A stretch of 64,000 nt of DNA from Sulfolobus sp. S-194 (lineage in GTDB: Archaea > Thermoproteota > Thermoprotei_A > Sulfolobales > Sulfolobaceae): the NCBI RefSeq assembly GCF_012222305.1, contig NZ_CP035730.1, positions 744,001 through 808,000 of the forward strand. The letters run 5' to 3'. Positions within the stretch are counted from its first letter, which is position 1. Each line of letters begins with the position of its first letter. Under the pieces are notes generated by a model. It searched no databases, was not told the DNA's origin, and saw only the letters and a program-made list of their open reading frames with translations. Below are positions 47,562-57,247 of this stretch, piece by piece. The position numbers were made by a program, and so were the translations under genes.

Positions 47562-48084
47562 ATATTATGTACCTAAATGGGAAGAAATAGAAGAAGGGAT
47601 TTTAGATGTTGTAGAGAAAATGGTTAACGATGATTTTGTACCGGACGTTATTGTCGCTATCTTAACTGGTGGAGTAATACCAGCTAAATTAGTCGCAGAC
47701 GCATTAGGGATTAGAAATATAAAATATATAGACATAAAATTCTATAAAGGAGTTGAATCTAGAGAAAGAAAACCGGTAATAAAAGCCGTTTATGTAGATA
47801 ACTTAGAAAATAAGAAGGTTTTAATAATAGATGATGTAGCAGATACTGGTGAAACATTAGATGCTGTAGGTAACATCATAACTATGTATAACCCTTCTCT
47901 CATTAGATCAGCTACGGTATATGTAAAACCCTGGTCTAGAAAATATCCCGATTATTATTATAAAATATTAGATAAATGGATTATTTTCCCATGGGATAAA
48001 TGGGAAGTAGTAAGAGAAAACACAAATGCACCAATAGATAAAAAGGAAAAATATTTTGACATTTTGAGAAAACTTAGAAAATAG
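47554..48084 (+). CDS. Purine-type phosphoribosyltransferase
   Basis: 176 residues. The PRPP-binding motif VLIIDDVADTGETLD is complete, with a hood region and GGVIPAKL pyrophosphate loop. The C-terminal WIIFPWDKWE is typical of the Sulfolobus-type XPRT/GPT salvage enzymes. Base specificity (guanine, xanthine, hypoxanthine) is not decidable by eye. Coupled to the phosphodiesterase-like gene, so nucleotide salvage is a reasonable joint role. Converges with the mutase gene (11-base overlap). Confidence 0.88.
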   Translation: MVEYYVPKWEEIEEGILDVVEKMVNDDFVPDVIVAILTGGVIPAKLVADALGIRNIKYIDIKFYKGVESRERKPVIKAVYVDNLENKKVLIIDDVADTGETLDAVGNIITMYNPSLIRSATVYVKPWSRKYPDYYYKILDKWIIFPWDKWEVVRENTNAPIDKKEKYFDILRKLRK

Positions 48085-49762
48085 ATGGTTCCCTGTATTC
48101 ACCCCATATTTCTCTTAAAGTCCCACTAATTTCTCCTACTGTTGCACCAACTTTTATGGCATTTAAAATGTATGGGAACAGGTTTTCATTTTCTTTTTCT
48201 GCAGCTTTCCTTAACGCATTTAATGAGTCTCTCCACTTAATTTCATCTCTTTCACTTCTATATTTCTTCAATCTCTCAAGAACTCTATTCCTTACTTCTG
48301 GATTAACCCTAAATATTTCAGTTGTTCCAATCCATTCTGGTTCATAATACATATTAACGCCAACTTTAACCATTTCTCCACTTTCAATTTTCTTCTGAAT
48401 CCTATAAGCACTCTCAGCAATTTCTGCTTGTGGATAGCCTTTTTCGATAGCCTTCATCATGCCTCCCATACTTTCAATTTTTTCAATTATTTTCCATGCC
48501 CTCTCCTCTATTTCATCTGTTAGAGCTTCAATGTAGTAAGACCCAGCTAATGGGTCTATTGTATCAGCAGCGCCACTCTCATACGCAATAATTTGCTGAA
48601 CTCTTATAGCAATTTTAGCAGCTTTCTCACTTGGCAAAGCTAAGGCTTCGTCATAGGAGTTTACGTGTAGGCTTTGAGTTCCGCCCAATACGGCCGCTAA
48701 AGCTTGTAATGTAGTTCTTATGATGTTTATCTCTGGCTGTTGCGCGGTCAATTCAGCGCCACCTGTTTGAGTATGGAACCTTAACATCATTGACTCTGGT
48801 TTCTTAGCGTTGAATACTTCTTTCATTATTTTCGCCCACATTCTCCTAGCAGCTCTAAATTTAGCTACTTCTTCAAAAATATTAGTATATCCAGCGAAAA
48901 AGAATGAGAGCTTAGGTGCAAATTCATCTACTGGGATTCCTCTTTCCATCGTCTTTCGTACATACTCGATTCCATCAGCCAATGTGAAAGCTACCTCAAG
49001 TACTGCATCAGCACCAGCTTCTCTAATATGATATCCACTAATACTTATTGGATACCATTTTGGTATATTTTTAGAAGAATATTCTATTAAATCTATCGCA
49101 TATCTCATAGATGGTTCTGGCGGGTAGATAAAGTTTTTCCTCGCTATATATTCTTTTAGAATATCATTCTGAACTGTTCCATCTAAAACTTTCCTGTCAA
49201 TACCTCTTGCCTCAGCTGTAGCTACATACATTGAGAGTAATTCCATAGCGGTGGCATTTATAGTCATTGAAGTGGTAACTTTATCGAGCGGTATTCCGGA
49301 CATTACAATATCCATTTCCTTCCAATGGAACATCGATACTCCAACAACTCCAATCTCTGTATAAGCTAATTCATGATCTGGATCTAATCCCAATTGAGTA
49401 GGCAAATCAAAGGCCATACTTAAGCCAGTTTGCCCAGCTTCCAATAATTTCCTAAATCTAGAATTCGTCTCTTCTGCAGATCCAAATCCTGCATATTGTC
49501 TAATTGTCCAAATTCTTCCTCTATACATTGTAGGGTAAATTCCTCTGGTAAAGGGATATTCACCCGGAAAACCGAGTTTTTCAGTATAAGAGCCTTTAAG
49601 GTCTAATGGGGTATATAATCTCTTAACTTCAATTCCCGAGGGAGTAGAAAATGACTGTTTTCTTTCAGGTCTTTTGCTCAACCATAGCTTTAGAACTTTT
49701 TCCTCCCACTGTTGGTAACTTTCTTTAATTTTCTCCTCAGTATCCAAATCTAAATCCCGCAT
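48074..49762 (-). CDS. Methylmalonyl-CoA mutase, catalytic (alpha N-terminal) chain
   Basis: 562 residues, the TIM-barrel catalytic part without a cobalamin-binding domain, which archaea encode separately. Visible blocks: RQYAGFGSAEETN, AFDLPTQLGLDPDH, ISGYHIREAGADA, RFHTQTGGAELTAQQPE and VNSYDEALALPSEKAAKIA. It isomerises methylmalonyl-CoA to succinyl-CoA with B12. Divergent from its pathway partner epimerase, sharing a short promoter region, fits a step in the 3-hydroxypropionate/4-hydroxybutyrate cycle. Confidence 0.94.
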   Translation of the reverse strand: MRDLDLDTEEKIKESYQQWEEKVLKLWLSKRPERKQSFSTPSGIEVKRLYTPLDLKGSYTEKLGFPGEYPFTRGIYPTMYRGRIWTIRQYAGFGSAEETNSRFRKLLEAGQTGLSMAFDLPTQLGLDPDHELAYTEIGVVGVSMFHWKEMDIVMSGIPLDKVTTSMTINATAMELLSMYVATAEARGIDRKVLDGTVQNDILKEYIARKNFIYPPEPSMRYAIDLIEYSSKNIPKWYPISISGYHIREAGADAVLEVAFTLADGIEYVRKTMERGIPVDEFAPKLSFFFAGYTNIFEEVAKFRAARRMWAKIMKEVFNAKKPESMMLRFHTQTGGAELTAQQPEINIIRTTLQALAAVLGGTQSLHVNSYDEALALPSEKAAKIAIRVQQIIAYESGAADTIDPLAGSYYIEALTDEIEERAWKIIEKIESMGGMMKAIEKGYPQAEIAESAYRIQKKIESGEMVKVGVNMYYEPEWIGTTEIFRVNPEVRNRVLERLKKYRSERDEIKWRDSLNALRKAAEKENENLFPYILNAIKVGATVGEISGTLREIWGEYREPSIF

Positions 49763-49780
49763 TTATATATGTTTAAACAC

Positions 49781-49814
49781 TTAAAACTTTTGCTTTTTTA
49801 AACAAACTTTTAAG
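49781..49814. promoter_or_regulatory. Divergent promoters of mutase and epimerase
   Basis: Minus strand: AAAGTTTTAA (49790-49781) about 25 bases before the mutase ATG. Plus strand: CTTTTAAG (49807-49814) about 25 bases before the epimerase ATG. Both place transcription starts at or next to the start codons, so both transcripts are likely leaderless and the two genes may be controlled together. Confidence 0.6.
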
Positions 49815-49837
49815 TCAAAAATGTAAAAATATAATTG

Positions 49838-50260
49838 ATGGAGACACAAAATATAGATCACATAGGTATCGCTGTAGAAAATATAGAGGAAGCAATAAAA
49901 TTTTATACTGAAAAGCTAGGAATGAAAGTTGTACATAAAGAAATCTTGGAAGATAGAGGCTTAAAGGTCGCATTTTTAACTGGTAAGGAAGGCGAAACGG
50001 CAATAGAATTATTAGAACCTATCAATCATGAAGATATGAATAATACTGTGGCTAAATTCATTAAAAATAGGGGTCAAGGTTTACATCATTTAGCTATAAA
50101 AGTTGAAAACATAGAGTCTTCACTTAAGGAATTAGAATCTCAAGGAATTCAATTAGTTGATAAAAAGCCAAGGCCCGGTGCTAGAGGGCATTTAGTTGCA
50201 TTTGTTCACCCTAAGAGTGTGATGGGTGTTTTATTGGAGTTAGTTCAGCCGAGAGAATAA
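49838..50260 (+). CDS. mce: Methylmalonyl-CoA epimerase
   Basis: 141 residues (ATG at 49838; a TTG one codon before). A vicinal-oxygen-chelate fold: IDHIGIAVENIEEAIKFYTEK, HHLAIKVENI and the metal-binding glutamates (TAIELLEP, VLLELVQ). It interconverts (S)- and (R)-methylmalonyl-CoA for the mutase encoded divergently next door. The TATA box spacing supports this start. Confidence 0.92.
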   Translation: METQNIDHIGIAVENIEEAIKFYTEKLGMKVVHKEILEDRGLKVAFLTGKEGETAIELLEPINHEDMNNTVAKFIKNRGQGLHHLAIKVENIESSLKELESQGIQLVDKKPRPGARGHLVAFVHPKSVMGVLLELVQPRE

Positions 50261-50305
50261 ATGATTTTTTAACTTCAATTTCGGTATATATTATTGGGAT
50301 CAACA

Positions 50306-50818
50306 ATGTCAAAGAAATATAGAGATCCTTTCGATTTATTTGATGAACTTTTTAGAGAAATAGAGGAAGAGTTTGAGAGATTTGAAAGAGAGTTTATGAG
50401 ATTAGGTAGTGAAGAAGGTGCTAAAGTTTACGGTCCTTATGTTTATGGATTTAGAATAACTGTAGGACCGGATGGAAAACCAAAAATTGAAGAATTTGGA
50501 AACGTAAGGAACTTTAAAGGAAAACCTATAGTAAGTGAGGAAAGAGAACCATTAGTTGATGTTATAGAGAAAAACGATGAAATTAGAGTAATAGCTGAAG
50601 TACCTGGCGTGAATAAAGATCAGATTAAAGTAAAAATTTCTGGGAATAAGTTAATCATACAAGCACAAGGTGAAGATAGAAAGTACTATAAAGAGGTAGA
50701 ATTACCTACTGAGGTTGATGATAAAAGTGCTAAGGCTACGTATAATAACGGTGTCTTGCAAGTAATTTTAAAGAAGAAACAGCAGCAAGAATCTAGTACT
50801 GAGATCAAGGTTGAATAG
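50306..50818 (+). CDS. hsp20: Small heat-shock protein Hsp20
   Basis: 170 residues from the ATG at 50306 (a TTG at 50294 adds four). Acidic N-terminal arm (FDLFDELFREIEEEFERFE), then an alpha-crystallin domain from about 85 (PLVDVIEKNDEIRVIAEVPGV ... ATYNNGVLQVILKKK) and a C-terminal IKV which can act as the I-x-I/V anchor motif. It binds unfolded proteins in multimers. TATA-like TTTTTAAC upstream is consistent with separate control. Confidence 0.9.
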   Translation: MSKKYRDPFDLFDELFREIEEEFERFEREFMRLGSEEGAKVYGPYVYGFRITVGPDGKPKIEEFGNVRNFKGKPIVSEEREPLVDVIEKNDEIRVIAEVPGVNKDQIKVKISGNKLIIQAQGEDRKYYKEVELPTEVDDKSAKATYNNGVLQVILKKKQQQESSTEIKVE

Positions 50819-51317
50819 AATTATCTAATTTTTTTATAACTACTTTTTCGCTTTGAATAAAGCTTAATCCACTTGGATCTTCTATGATCAATGTAAAGGG
50901 TTTTTTACCCTCTTTTGCTTCAAATATATCTTTGCATGTATTTTCGTTACAGTCATTTATTTGATCTATAATGATCTCTAATATACCTTCCACGGTTGTT
51001 ATAATTCCTTGATAAGCAGATCCAGCTGTTATCTCAACACCTAATTCTGGGATTATTATGCTAGCAAACGCTGATCTATATACGAAAGTATTTAGATCGT
51101 TTTCTGTCTCGATTTTATATTCTAACTTTATAGGAGTTAGTGTTTCGAAAGGTTTTACATCTCTTACCCGGAATCCGCAATTTTCGCACTCCCAAACCGA
51201 TAATTCTAACTTGCCTACTTTAGGAGCTTCATAAATGTACTCTTTAATTACTAGAGTTTCTTTATGGCACACGGGGCAAATGTGTTTTCCTTCATAGAGT
51301 AATTTAGGCTCATTCAT
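50805..51317 (-). CDS. ZPR1-type zinc-finger protein
   Basis: 170 residues. Zinc ribbon HICPVCHKETL ... WECENCGFRVRDVK (two CxxC pairs) followed by the ZPR1 beta barrel (VEITAGSAYQGIITTVEGIL). Archaeal ZPR1 is a single copy of what eukaryotes have twice. Eukaryotic ZPR1 assists folding of EF1A; the adjacent GTPBP1-like translation-GTPase gene in divergent position makes that link notable. The gene overlaps hsp20 at its end. Confidence 0.87.
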   Translation of the reverse strand: MNEPKLLYEGKHICPVCHKETLVIKEYIYEAPKVGKLELSVWECENCGFRVRDVKPFETLTPIKLEYKIETENDLNTFVYRSAFASIIIPELGVEITAGSAYQGIITTVEGILEIIIDQINDCNENTCKDIFEAKEGKKPFTLIIEDPSGLSFIQSEKVVIKKLDNSIQP

Positions 51318-51377
51318 TTATCTTCAATTATAAAATTTAAACCCTAGTACAAATTATTTATTGATAAAAGTGGTGAG

Positions 51378-52955
51378 ATGAACTATCCTAGAGAAAGTGA
51401 AGATGGTAAGATTGAGTATAAACTTATTCTTACCAGTAAGGATGAAACTAGATTACAAGAGTTAGCATCTCAAATGAAATATAGATTAGAAGAAGGAGGA
51501 GGAGAAGCTTTCTATATAATTGGTGTGAGTGATAATGGTGAAGTATTAGGATTAACAGAGAATGAGTTAAACAAAAGCTTAGAGATTCTTTCAAAAATAT
51601 CATCTATCATTAATGCAAAGATAGTTCATGTAAGGAAAGTTGAAGCAAAAAAAGGAAAATATATTGCTGAAGTTTTAGTTAGGATTCACAGAGACAAAAT
51701 ACCAGTACAAGTAAATATTGCAATCATGGGTCATGTAAATGCTGGGAAGAGCACTTTAACTGGGGCTCTTATCTTTGGAAAATTAGACGATGGCAATGGT
51801 ACTTTGAGAGCAATGGTAGCTAAACATGTGCATGAGGTAATATCGGGTAGAACTTCTTCTATAACTCTAAGGGTCCTTGGCTTTAAAGATAATGGAGATG
51901 TAGTAAATTGGAACTTACGAGATCCATTAGACGAAGCAGATGTAACACTAAATAGTTCTAAAATTATACGTTTAGTAGATTTAGGTGGTCATGAGAGATA
52001 TCTAAGAACTACGCTTAAAGGTTTGTTGGGTTACGAGATCGATTATGTTATGCTCGTTGTAGGAGCTGATGACGGCTTATCAGCTATGGGGAAGGAACAT
52101 TTAGCAGTAGCATCTATATTGCATTTTCCAATTTTTATTGTTATAACTAAAATTGACAAATATCCAAAAGAAAGAATTAATGAGATAATAACCGATATAA
52201 GAAATGTTCTGAAAATCCCTGGAATAAATAGGCTTGTAATCGAGGTAGAGAGCGAAGAAGACTTGCTAAATGCAATTCTTGCTATGAGAACTGGAAGAGT
52301 AGTTCCAATATTTAAAGTCTCTAATGTAACCGGAGAAGGACTATCTCTACTCGTAAAGTTTCTAAATATGCTACCTCCTAAAAATAAAGTAGAAAAAGTA
52401 AGTATTTCACAGCCTCCCTTAGTTTATATTGATGAAATATATAACGTAACTGGTGTTGGAACCGTTATTTTGGGCTCTGTTATACGCGGAAGCGTAAATA
52501 CAAATGAGATTTATTATGTTGGCCCTACCAAGTTTGGTGAATTTAAGCCAGTCAAAGTAAAGTCTATACAGCTAAATAGAATTTTTGTTGATAGTGTTTA
52601 TTCTGGCAGTATTGCAACTTTTGCGATCCAAGGAGTTGAAAAAGATGCGTTAAGAAAGGGCATGGTCCTAGTCAAAAATGATCCTAAAGCTCATAGGAAA
52701 TTTAAGGCAAAGGTAATAGTACTTCATCATCCAACAACAATAAGAGAAGGTTACGTAGCAACATTACATCTTTACACTATAAGACAAGCAGTAAAATTTG
52801 AAAAAATAACTAAAAAATATTTACGTACTGGTGACTCCTCAGAAGTTGTTCTATCTTTTCTTTATAGACCGGAATACATAGAGAAAGATCAAATATTCGT
52901 ATTTAGAGAAGGAAGGACAAGAGGTTTAGGTATAATAACTGAATTACTGGATTAG
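51378..52955 (+). CDS. GTPBP1/GTPBP2-like translational GTPase
   Basis: 525 residues. N-terminal 115 residues unlike EF1A, then a G domain: GHVNAGKST (G1), DLGGHERYLR (G3) and TKIDKY (G4), then two beta-barrel domains. The DLGGHE spelling and arrangement fit the GTPBP1 family, relatives of EF1A/HBS1 involved in mRNA or stalled-ribosome handling. Its exact archaeal role is unsettled. It is divergent from the ZPR1-like gene and converges with coxG-like genes. Confidence 0.85.
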   Translation: MNYPRESEDGKIEYKLILTSKDETRLQELASQMKYRLEEGGGEAFYIIGVSDNGEVLGLTENELNKSLEILSKISSIINAKIVHVRKVEAKKGKYIAEVLVRIHRDKIPVQVNIAIMGHVNAGKSTLTGALIFGKLDDGNGTLRAMVAKHVHEVISGRTSSITLRVLGFKDNGDVVNWNLRDPLDEADVTLNSSKIIRLVDLGGHERYLRTTLKGLLGYEIDYVMLVVGADDGLSAMGKEHLAVASILHFPIFIVITKIDKYPKERINEIITDIRNVLKIPGINRLVIEVESEEDLLNAILAMRTGRVVPIFKVSNVTGEGLSLLVKFLNMLPPKNKVEKVSISQPPLVYIDEIYNVTGVGTVILGSVIRGSVNTNEIYYVGPTKFGEFKPVKVKSIQLNRIFVDSVYSGSIATFAIQGVEKDALRKGMVLVKNDPKAHRKFKAKVIVLHHPTTIREGYVATLHLYTIRQAVKFEKITKKYLRTGDSSEVVLSFLYRPEYIEKDQIFVFREGRTRGLGIITELLD

Positions 52956-53350
52956 CTTACTGCTTGTGCAGTACACTCTAAAATTTGTTTAGTTAATTGT
53001 GAGACATGTTTTTCAACAAAGTTTTTTAATGCAGGAATTTGAACATCAACTTCGTAATCAACATCATAAATTAATTCATGATTCTGAATTCTAACTAAAC
53101 TTCTTACTGTAGCTTTCACTCCAGCACCTAAAATTTCTATTACAGTTTCAGACCAATTATCCCCTTTGTTAAAAGCTTTGACTTCGCCATCAGTTTCAAT
53201 AGTTAAGAACCCTACTCTGCTTTTTGCTACAAATCTATTTTCCTCTATGTCTTCAATACCTGGAACACAACGCAATAAATTGTAATAACTAGAAATAAAA
53301 ATTTCAGCTTTCTTTATATCATTTATTTTTATTTTTCCTTGTAATTTCAT
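52952..53350 (-). CDS. CoxG/SRPBCC-like protein
   Basis: 132 residues, a START/SRPBCC fold of the CoxG type (LRCVPGIEDIEENRF, VKAFNKGDNWSETV, DYEVDVQIPALKNFVEKHV). The last helix is amphipathic. CoxG anchors CO-dehydrogenase-type enzymes at the membrane in bacteria; here two CoxG-like genes sit beside Mo-hydroxylase subunits, so a similar role is inferred. It overlaps the following homologue by four bases. Confidence 0.8.
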   Translation of the reverse strand: MKLQGKIKINDIKKAEIFISSYYNLLRCVPGIEDIEENRFVAKSRVGFLTIETDGEVKAFNKGDNWSETVIEILGAGVKATVRSLVRIQNHELIYDVDYEVDVQIPALKNFVEKHVSQLTKQILECTAQAVS

Positions 53351-53781
53351 TTATTACTCGCCTTTGTCTTAATACATTCAAATAAATCGTTTAAAATTTT
53401 ATTAACGGCTGAATCCATTAACCTAGCTCCTATTGACGCTAATATACCGCTTACTTTTACATCAGCAGAATACTTAAGCCTAGTAGGGTTATCTATTACG
53501 TTAATTAAAGCATTTATATCTACATTACTATTTAATCCGTTACCTTTCGCCACTAAAGTAACTATTTTATTTTCTTTATCTACTTGGACGAATTTAACGG
53601 AGGCTTTATAATCTCCTTTTATAAACCCGATACCAGTAGAGCCTACGACTTTGTATTCATCTCCTTCTTTGCTTAAACTTTTCAAACCAGGAAAACAAGA
53701 TGCTATTTTTTCTGGGTTTGTAACATATTCCCATAATTCTTGGGAAGAGATAGGAACTTGAACTTCCCCTTCAAATTTCAT
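53347..53781 (-). CDS. CoxG-like SRPBCC protein (second copy)
   Basis: 144 residues. MKFEGEVQVPISSQELWEYV and ASCFPGLKSLS are the CoxG signature; DYKASVKFV follows. It is paralogous to the next gene and clearly retains more of the family pattern, so the shorter sister probably arose by tandem duplication. A Mo-enzyme accessory role is suggested by position. Divergent from the MobA/MocA-like gene, which begins 28 bases away. Confidence 0.85.
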   Translation of the reverse strand: MKFEGEVQVPISSQELWEYVTNPEKIASCFPGLKSLSKEGDEYKVVGSTGIGFIKGDYKASVKFVQVDKENKIVTLVAKGNGLNSNVDINALINVIDNPTRLKYSADVKVSGILASIGARLMDSAVNKILNDLFECIKTKASNK

Positions 53782-53808
53782 AAACTATTATAACAAATAG
53801 TAGTATTT

Positions 53809-54366
53809 ATGAGAATTGGTGCTATTGTACTAGCTGCGGGTGAAGCTAAGCGATTTGGCAAAAATAAACTTATTCAGAATTTTATGGGAAAACCGATAAT
53901 AATAAGAGTTATAGAGTCAGTCAATTTTTTAGACAGAGTAATAATTGTTGGTAAATATATAGAAGAGTTGATACCACTTCTAAAGAATGAAATAGTTATT
54001 TATAATCCTAAATGGATGTTAGGTATAAGCGAATCAATTAAGCTTGGGGTTAGGTTTTTCCAAGATTATGATGGCGTCTTAATAGTCCTAGGAGATATGC
54101 CCCTACTAACTTCAGAGACTATAAGAAAAATCATTGCTAATTTCAAGGAAAATTGTTCGGCTATTGTTCCAGTGTATAATAATATTAGAGGAAATCCTGT
54201 TCTAATTTCAAGAAAATTATACGCTGAAGTTTTTTCATTATCTGGAGATATAGGAGCAAGAGAAATATTGAAAAAGAGAAATGATTTGTGTTTCGTTGAA
54301 TGCGGAAAAGAAGTTGTTACTGATGTTGATACGGAGTCTGATTTAACTTCTCTGCAGCAGCCTTAA
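53809..54366 (+). CDS. Molybdenum-cofactor nucleotidyltransferase, MobA/MocA-like
   Basis: 185 residues. N-terminal [20 protein letters not shown] gives the NTP-binding loop (GxxxRxGxxK type), with [13 protein letters not shown] as the metal-binding GDMP motif, and GNPVLISR. MocA adds CMP to the cofactor, MobA GMP; CO-dehydrogenase/XDH-type enzymes use the CMP form, so MocA-like activity is favoured by neighbours. The end overlaps the Fe-S subunit gene. Confidence 0.85.
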   Translation: MRIGAIVLAAGEAKRFGKNKLIQNFMGKPIIIRVIESVNFLDRVIIVGKYIEELIPLLKNEIVIYNPKWMLGISESIKLGVRFFQDYDGVLIVLGDMPLLTSETIRKIIANFKENCSAIVPVYNNIRGNPVLISRKLYAEVFSLSGDIGAREILKKRNDLCFVECGKEVVTDVDTESDLTSLQQP

Positions 54367-54832
54367 TAGCTTTTACAATATTTTGATATCCAGTGCATCT
54401 ACATAGGTTCCCAGATATTCCTTCTCTTATTTCTTCCTCTGTTGGATTAGGTTTTTCCCTAAGTAGCCAATAAGCTTCCATTATCATACCAGGAGTGCAA
54501 TATCCACATTGTAATGCATGATTTTCCCAGAAGGCTTCTTGTATTGGGTGAAGCTTTCCATCTTTAGCTAATCCTTCAACTGTAAGTATTTCTGCACCAT
54601 CTGCTTCTACTGCAAGTACTGTGCATGATTTTACTGATTTTCCGTTCATAATTACCGTACAAGCACCACAGTTTGAAGTATCACAACCAATGTGTACTCC
54701 AGTAAATCCTAGTTCTCTAAGTACATGAACTAATAATCTTCTAGGTTCAACTTCAGTCTCATGCTTTTCGCCATTTATCTTTAATGTAATTTTTACTTTT
54801 TGATCACTGTTGATTATTTTCATCTGTTTCAC
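54317..54832 (-). CDS. cutC: Aldehyde oxidoreductase/CO dehydrogenase-type [2Fe-2S] subunit
   Basis: 171 residues. N-terminal ferredoxin-type [2Fe-2S]: [22 protein letters not shown]-terminal helical [2Fe-2S]: [10 protein letters not shown] and [12 protein letters not shown]. The complete cysteine set (8) is present. It carries electrons between the Mo site and the FAD subunit of glyceraldehyde oxidoreductase-type enzymes. The Mo-binding large subunit is not in this window. Coupled to the FAD-subunit gene by an ATGA overlap. Confidence 0.92.
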   Translation of the reverse strand: MKQMKIINSDQKVKITLKINGEKHETEVEPRRLLVHVLRELGFTGVHIGCDTSNCGACTVIMNGKSVKSCTVLAVEADGAEILTVEGLAKDGKLHPIQEAFWENHALQCGYCTPGMIMEAYWLLREKPNPTEEEIREGISGNLCRCTGYQNIVKAIKAAAEKLNQTPYQHQ

Positions 54833-55680
54833 CTCTTTAGTGCTGTAAGAATAGCTCTTTTGGTTAAAACTTTTACCATTTTTTTCTTGTATTCAGCAGA
54901 ACCTCTTAAATCTGAAGTGGGATTAGCACTCTCCATAGCTCTTGTTGACGCTTTTTCAATTATCTCCTCATTTAACTTTTTACCAAGTAACTCTTCTTCA
55001 GCACCTTTTGCTCTAACAGCTACATTATTTACTGCCGTTAATCCAATTCTAACATCTTCAACTACATCACCAGATAATTTTATAAGTAATGCTACGCCAA
55101 CTATAGCAAAATCACCGGCTCTTCTTTCTAGTTTTTGATAAGAGAATTTATAGCCTTCAAATGTTGGAACTTGAATTTCAGTAACAAGTTCACCTGGATT
55201 TAAATCTGGAGTGAACATGTCCTTTGCAAATGATTTAAAGTCAACCAGTCTCTCTCCTTTTCTGCTTGTAATTTTTACTTTTGCGTCCATTGCAATGAGA
55301 GCTGCTGGGTAATCTGCAGAAGGATCTAAATGAGAAATACTACCTCCTATTGTTCCCATATTTCTTACTTGTGGATCCCCAATGTTACTAGCTGTTTCAC
55401 TCAGTAGAGGTATCGATGATTTCGAGATGTTATAATGCGTAGTCAGTGCTCCGATTTTATACAAGTTTCCATCTTTAATAATATAGCTTAAATTATAGAG
55501 TCTTCTAATTTCTACTATGTACGAAGGTCTTATTAATCTCAATTTTAGCATTGGTATTAAACTATGACCACCAGCTAATGGTCTAGCGTCTTGATGTTCT
55601 TCTAAGAACTCTAAAGCTTCATTTAAATTATCTGGAATAACATATCCAAACTTTGGCGGATACACAAAATTAGGTAACAA
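54829..55680 (-). CDS. cutB: Aldehyde oxidoreductase/CO dehydrogenase-type FAD subunit
   Basis: 283 residues, PCMH-type FAD domain with [41 protein letters not shown] (split) and the CODH FAD C-terminal domain ([20 protein letters not shown]). It passes electrons from the Fe-S subunit to an acceptor. Start appears TTG at 55680; no ATG is near. A small YHS gene ends two bases upstream and likely forms the same transcript. Confidence 0.92.
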   Translation of the reverse strand: MLPNFVYPPKFGYVIPDNLNEALEFLEEHQDARPLAGGHSLIPMLKLRLIRPSYIVEIRRLYNLSYIIKDGNLYKIGALTTHYNISKSSIPLLSETASNIGDPQVRNMGTIGGSISHLDPSADYPAALIAMDAKVKITSRKGERLVDFKSFAKDMFTPDLNPGELVTEIQVPTFEGYKFSYQKLERRAGDFAIVGVALLIKLSGDVVEDVRIGLTAVNNVAVRAKGAEEELLGKKLNEEIIEKASTRAMESANPTSDLRGSAEYKKKMVKVLTKRAILTALKR

Positions 55681-55682
55681 AC

Positions 55683-55826
55683 TTATTTAATATATTTTTC
55701 TGGTCTCTTTTTGAATTCAGCCATGCACATGGGGCTACAAAAATAATAGGTTTTTCCCTTATAGGCAAACTTATAAGGAGTGGAATCTTCTACATCCATT
55801 CCACAGACAGGGTCTTTAATTTTCAT
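55683..55826 (-). CDS. YHS-domain protein, 47 residues
   Basis: ATG at 55826-55824, TAA at 55685-55683. The sequence [12 protein letters not shown] and [16 protein letters not shown] is the YHS pattern, with cysteines 8, 30 and 34 able to bind metal. Such short YHS proteins are thought to handle copper or other metals, or are fused to P-type ATPases. Its stop lies two bases before the FAD-subunit start, so a role in Mo-enzyme assembly or metal handling is possible. Small but convincing. Confidence 0.85.
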   Translation of the reverse strand: MKIKDPVCGMDVEDSTPYKFAYKGKTYYFCSPMCMAEFKKRPEKYIK

Positions 55827-55851
55827 ATTTTTAAATTCTCATATGATGTTT

Positions 55852-56571
55852 TTAAGTTAACTTCCAAAGTTTCTCTCTTAATTTCACAACATCTCCAACA
55901 ACAATTATTGCGGGAGATCTTATTTCATGTTCTATTACTAGTTTGGATAATTCTTTTAGTCTCCCCGTTATAACTCTTTGTTTTTCAGTCGTACCATTCT
56001 CTATGATAGCTACATATTCATCATAATCTCTTACTGATAGTAAAACTTTCTCTAGTTGCTCTATTACGTGAATCCCCATCAGAATTATTAGAGTTCCTTC
56101 TCTTGGAATATAACTTACATCAATAATTTTGTTGTCTGCCCTAGTTCCTGTAATTACTGTAAAGCTAGAAGAGTTTGTTAATCTACTTGTAACCGGAATG
56201 CCAGCATAGGCCGGGACTGCAATAGCACTACTTACTCCTGGAACTACTTCGCATTCGATTCCATGAGATAATACGTAAATACATTCTTCTTCTCCTCTTC
56301 CAAAGACATAAGGATCGCCCCCCTTTAATCTTACAACTATGCTATTTGTCTTTGCTTTTTCTACTAATAGTTCATTTATATAATCTTGAAGTTTTGAGTC
56401 CCCTACTTCTTTTCCTACATATATAAGTTCTGCTGTTATATTTTCTAACAGAGTCTTTGGAACTAATCTATCATAAATAATTACGTTAGCCTTTTTTATC
56501 AAGTTATAAGCCTTAAGTGTAATTAGTTCAGGATCTCCTGGACCTGCACCTACAATAAAAACCTTTCCCAT
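55852..56571 (-). CDS. cobA: Uroporphyrinogen-III C-methyltransferase
   Basis: 239 residues (ATG 56571 overlaps the upstream stop). [34 protein letters not shown], and the segment [19 protein letters not shown] are the SUMT hallmarks. It makes precorrin-2 for siroheme, heme or cobalamin synthesis; B12 is needed by the mutase at 48074. No CysG extra domain is fused. It follows a membrane protein in the same operon. Confidence 0.93.
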   Translation of the reverse strand: MGKVFIVGAGPGDPELITLKAYNLIKKANVIIYDRLVPKTLLENITAELIYVGKEVGDSKLQDYINELLVEKAKTNSIVVRLKGGDPYVFGRGEEECIYVLSHGIECEVVPGVSSAIAVPAYAGIPVTSRLTNSSSFTVITGTRADNKIIDVSYIPREGTLIILMGIHVIEQLEKVLLSVRDYDEYVAIIENGTTEKQRVITGRLKELSKLVIEHEIRSPAIIVVGDVVKLREKLWKLT

Positions 56572-57206
56572 CAAATTGCCTTTACTTTTTTAATTATATA
56601 AACCCCAAATAATATTCCTTCAGGAAATTTTAGACCGAATACTAAAAGTAATATGTAATTTACAATTATAGTTTCTGGGAAACCAAACATATTGGCCGCA
56701 TCATACACTATAAAGAAATATAAAATATCAGCTAAAAAACCAAGACTATATATTATTATCTTTTCGATAAATTTAAACGACGATATAAAATAACCCATTA
56801 AAAATCCTGCAATAGCCATAGAAGTAAATGATCCAGCAAAAAGTATCTGATTTTCTTCTTCAATTCTAAACATATATGGTGTCAGCCAAGGGATTATAAT
56901 TGCTAAACTTAGTACAAAGACTATTATTGAGTATTTTCTTAATGCTATTGAAATTACTGGTATTCTCTCACCTTGATCATCTTCTACGTATTTATCCTTA
57001 CTAGATGAATTTAGTACATACCATCCTAGAATTCCACTGCCAAAAATAGGCCCTTGATAAGAGAGTAACTTTATTATTGGATCTCCAAATGCATAAACTA
57101 TAACTGAAACAAGAAGAATTACTAGACTACTATATTTCGCAAATGCAAGATAGTTCATAAGTATATAAATTAATTCAATTCTAAAATGCTTTTCTTGTTC
57201 AAACAA
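56571..57206 (-). CDS. Multi-pass membrane protein, unknown
   Basis: 211 residues from a TTG; an internal ATG at 57158 (195 residues) is an alternative. Five or six hydrophobic helices are evident (about 20-42, 52-65, 90-110, 123-145, 150-172, 178-200), with charged short loops. Not recognised. Its stop overlaps the SUMT start, so it may transport or bind a tetrapyrrole, cobalt or similar, which is guesswork from context. Follows the TusA-like gene after 41 bases. Confidence 0.65.
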   Translation of the reverse strand: MFEQEKHFRIELIYILMNYLAFAKYSSLVILLVSVIVYAFGDPIIKLLSYQGPIFGSGILGWYVLNSSSKDKYVEDDQGERIPVISIALRKYSIIVFVLSLAIIIPWLTPYMFRIEEENQILFAGSFTSMAIAGFLMGYFISSFKFIEKIIIYSLGFLADILYFFIVYDAANMFGFPETIIVNYILLLVFGLKFPEGILFGVYIIKKVKAI

Positions 57207-57247
57207 ATTAACTCAGATTGTAAAAATTCTATTAAGACCTAAATGAT

